Made by a program: the position numbers and the translations under genes. The notes beneath the pieces were generated by a model. It ran no database searches. It had not been told where the DNA came from and saw only the letters and a list, made by a program, of their open reading frames with translations. Source: Methylotenera sp. (GTDB lineage Bacteria; Pseudomonadota; Gammaproteobacteria; Burkholderiales; Methylophilaceae). From it: a stretch of DNA of 64,000 bases. The stretch covers positions 62,001 through 126,000 of the forward strand of contig NZ_JAUXOY010000028.1 of assembly GCF_030684185.1 (NCBI RefSeq). The letters are read 5' to 3'. Positions 63,727-64,000 of this stretch are shown here, one piece after another (the first letter of the stretch is position 1; every line of letters begins with the position of its first letter).

Positions 63727-64000
63727 TTTTATTTCTCCTCTTTTTCTAGGCTCATTAAGCTAGAACTTAGTTACGCTAATACCTAGCGCGATAGATTGAT
63801 TTTTACTTCTCAATCTCTGCGATAGATTCTGCAGATGGTCAGTTAACGCGTCTATTTTCAATTCGGACGACTCGCAGTTGTTACAAATTTGTAACTAATG
63901 ATTTTCATTAGCAAGCCTAATCTCATTATTAGAAGCCTTAATGATACTTATTTGCAACAGTGTGACGTGAGTTACATAGTATTGATGAAATAGCGCGAAT
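63727..64000. promoter_or_regulatory. Upstream region with palindrome and direct repeat
   Basis: No gene seen to the window end. It holds GCGATAGATT twice (63788-63797 and 63819-63828, 31 bases apart) and a perfect 16-bp palindrome GTTACAAATTTGTAAC (63880-63895). These lie 60-170 bases ahead of the glycine-zipper gene and may be operators. Confidence 0.4.

Overview
The window looks like a chromosomal segment of a low-GC betaproteobacterium, most likely a methylotroph of the Methylophilaceae (Methylotenera-like). This is inferred from the gene order thrS-infC-rpmI-rplT-pheS-pheT-ihfA-merR-tRNA-Pro, the fourteen-gene nuoA-N block next to tpiA/secG/tRNA-Leu, and protein sequence style; no database search was possible. 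Almost all core genes lie on the minus strand.

Layout. 1-442: end of a methyltransferase gene broken by several frameshifts. 563-5837: an OmpR/EnvZ-like two-component system followed by a three-gene ABC exporter cassette (adaptor, FtsX-type permease, ATPase) on the minus strand. 6008-8951: six small plus-strand genes for secreted, lipoprotein or membrane proteins, most of unknown function; tandem TTGAAACAAC repeats in the divergent promoter region recur once before the last gene. 9023-9341: an integrase remnant beside tRNA-Pro(GGG). 9430-17062: merR, ihfA, pheT, pheS, rplT, rpmI, infC (apparently starting at AUA) and thrS. 17322-18341: a histone-deacetylase-like protein with a possible Tat signal.

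Two integrative islands interrupt the core. Island 1 (about 18452-25249, 6.8 kb) sits at the 3' end of tRNA-Val(GAC); it carries a P4-type integrase, an AlpA-like regulator, a truncated primase zinc-finger gene, an AAA ATPase and unknown membrane and zinc-ribbon cargo. Island 2 (about 44281-57949, 13.7 kb) sits at the 3' end of tRNA-Leu(GAG), between that tRNA and nuoA; it carries an integrase, AlpA-like regulator, CHC2 zinc-finger protein, TOPRIM/DUF3631-type primase-helicase, a small TubC_N-like protein, a helicase-less Type ISP-like restriction-modification protein, a Sel1-repeat protein and repeat-rich decayed cargo. Both have a degenerate copy of the tRNA 3' end at the far boundary and integrase-arm-like repeats at both ends. 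With the scar at tRNA-Pro, all three tRNA genes in the window show signs of integration.

Between the islands, 25509-29183 encodes a lytic transglycosylase, an SDR-family protein, a Nudix hydrolase and a YpfJ-type metallopeptidase, followed by the complex I operon (nuoN to nuoA, 29398-44100). After island 2 come secG, tpiA, nnrD, recJ, an RpfE-type protein and a glycine-zipper envelope protein. No wholly new system is proven. The best leads are the secreted-protein cluster linked to the two-component system, the Type ISP-like enzyme with its membrane-anchored neighbour, and the coupled membrane genes of island 1.
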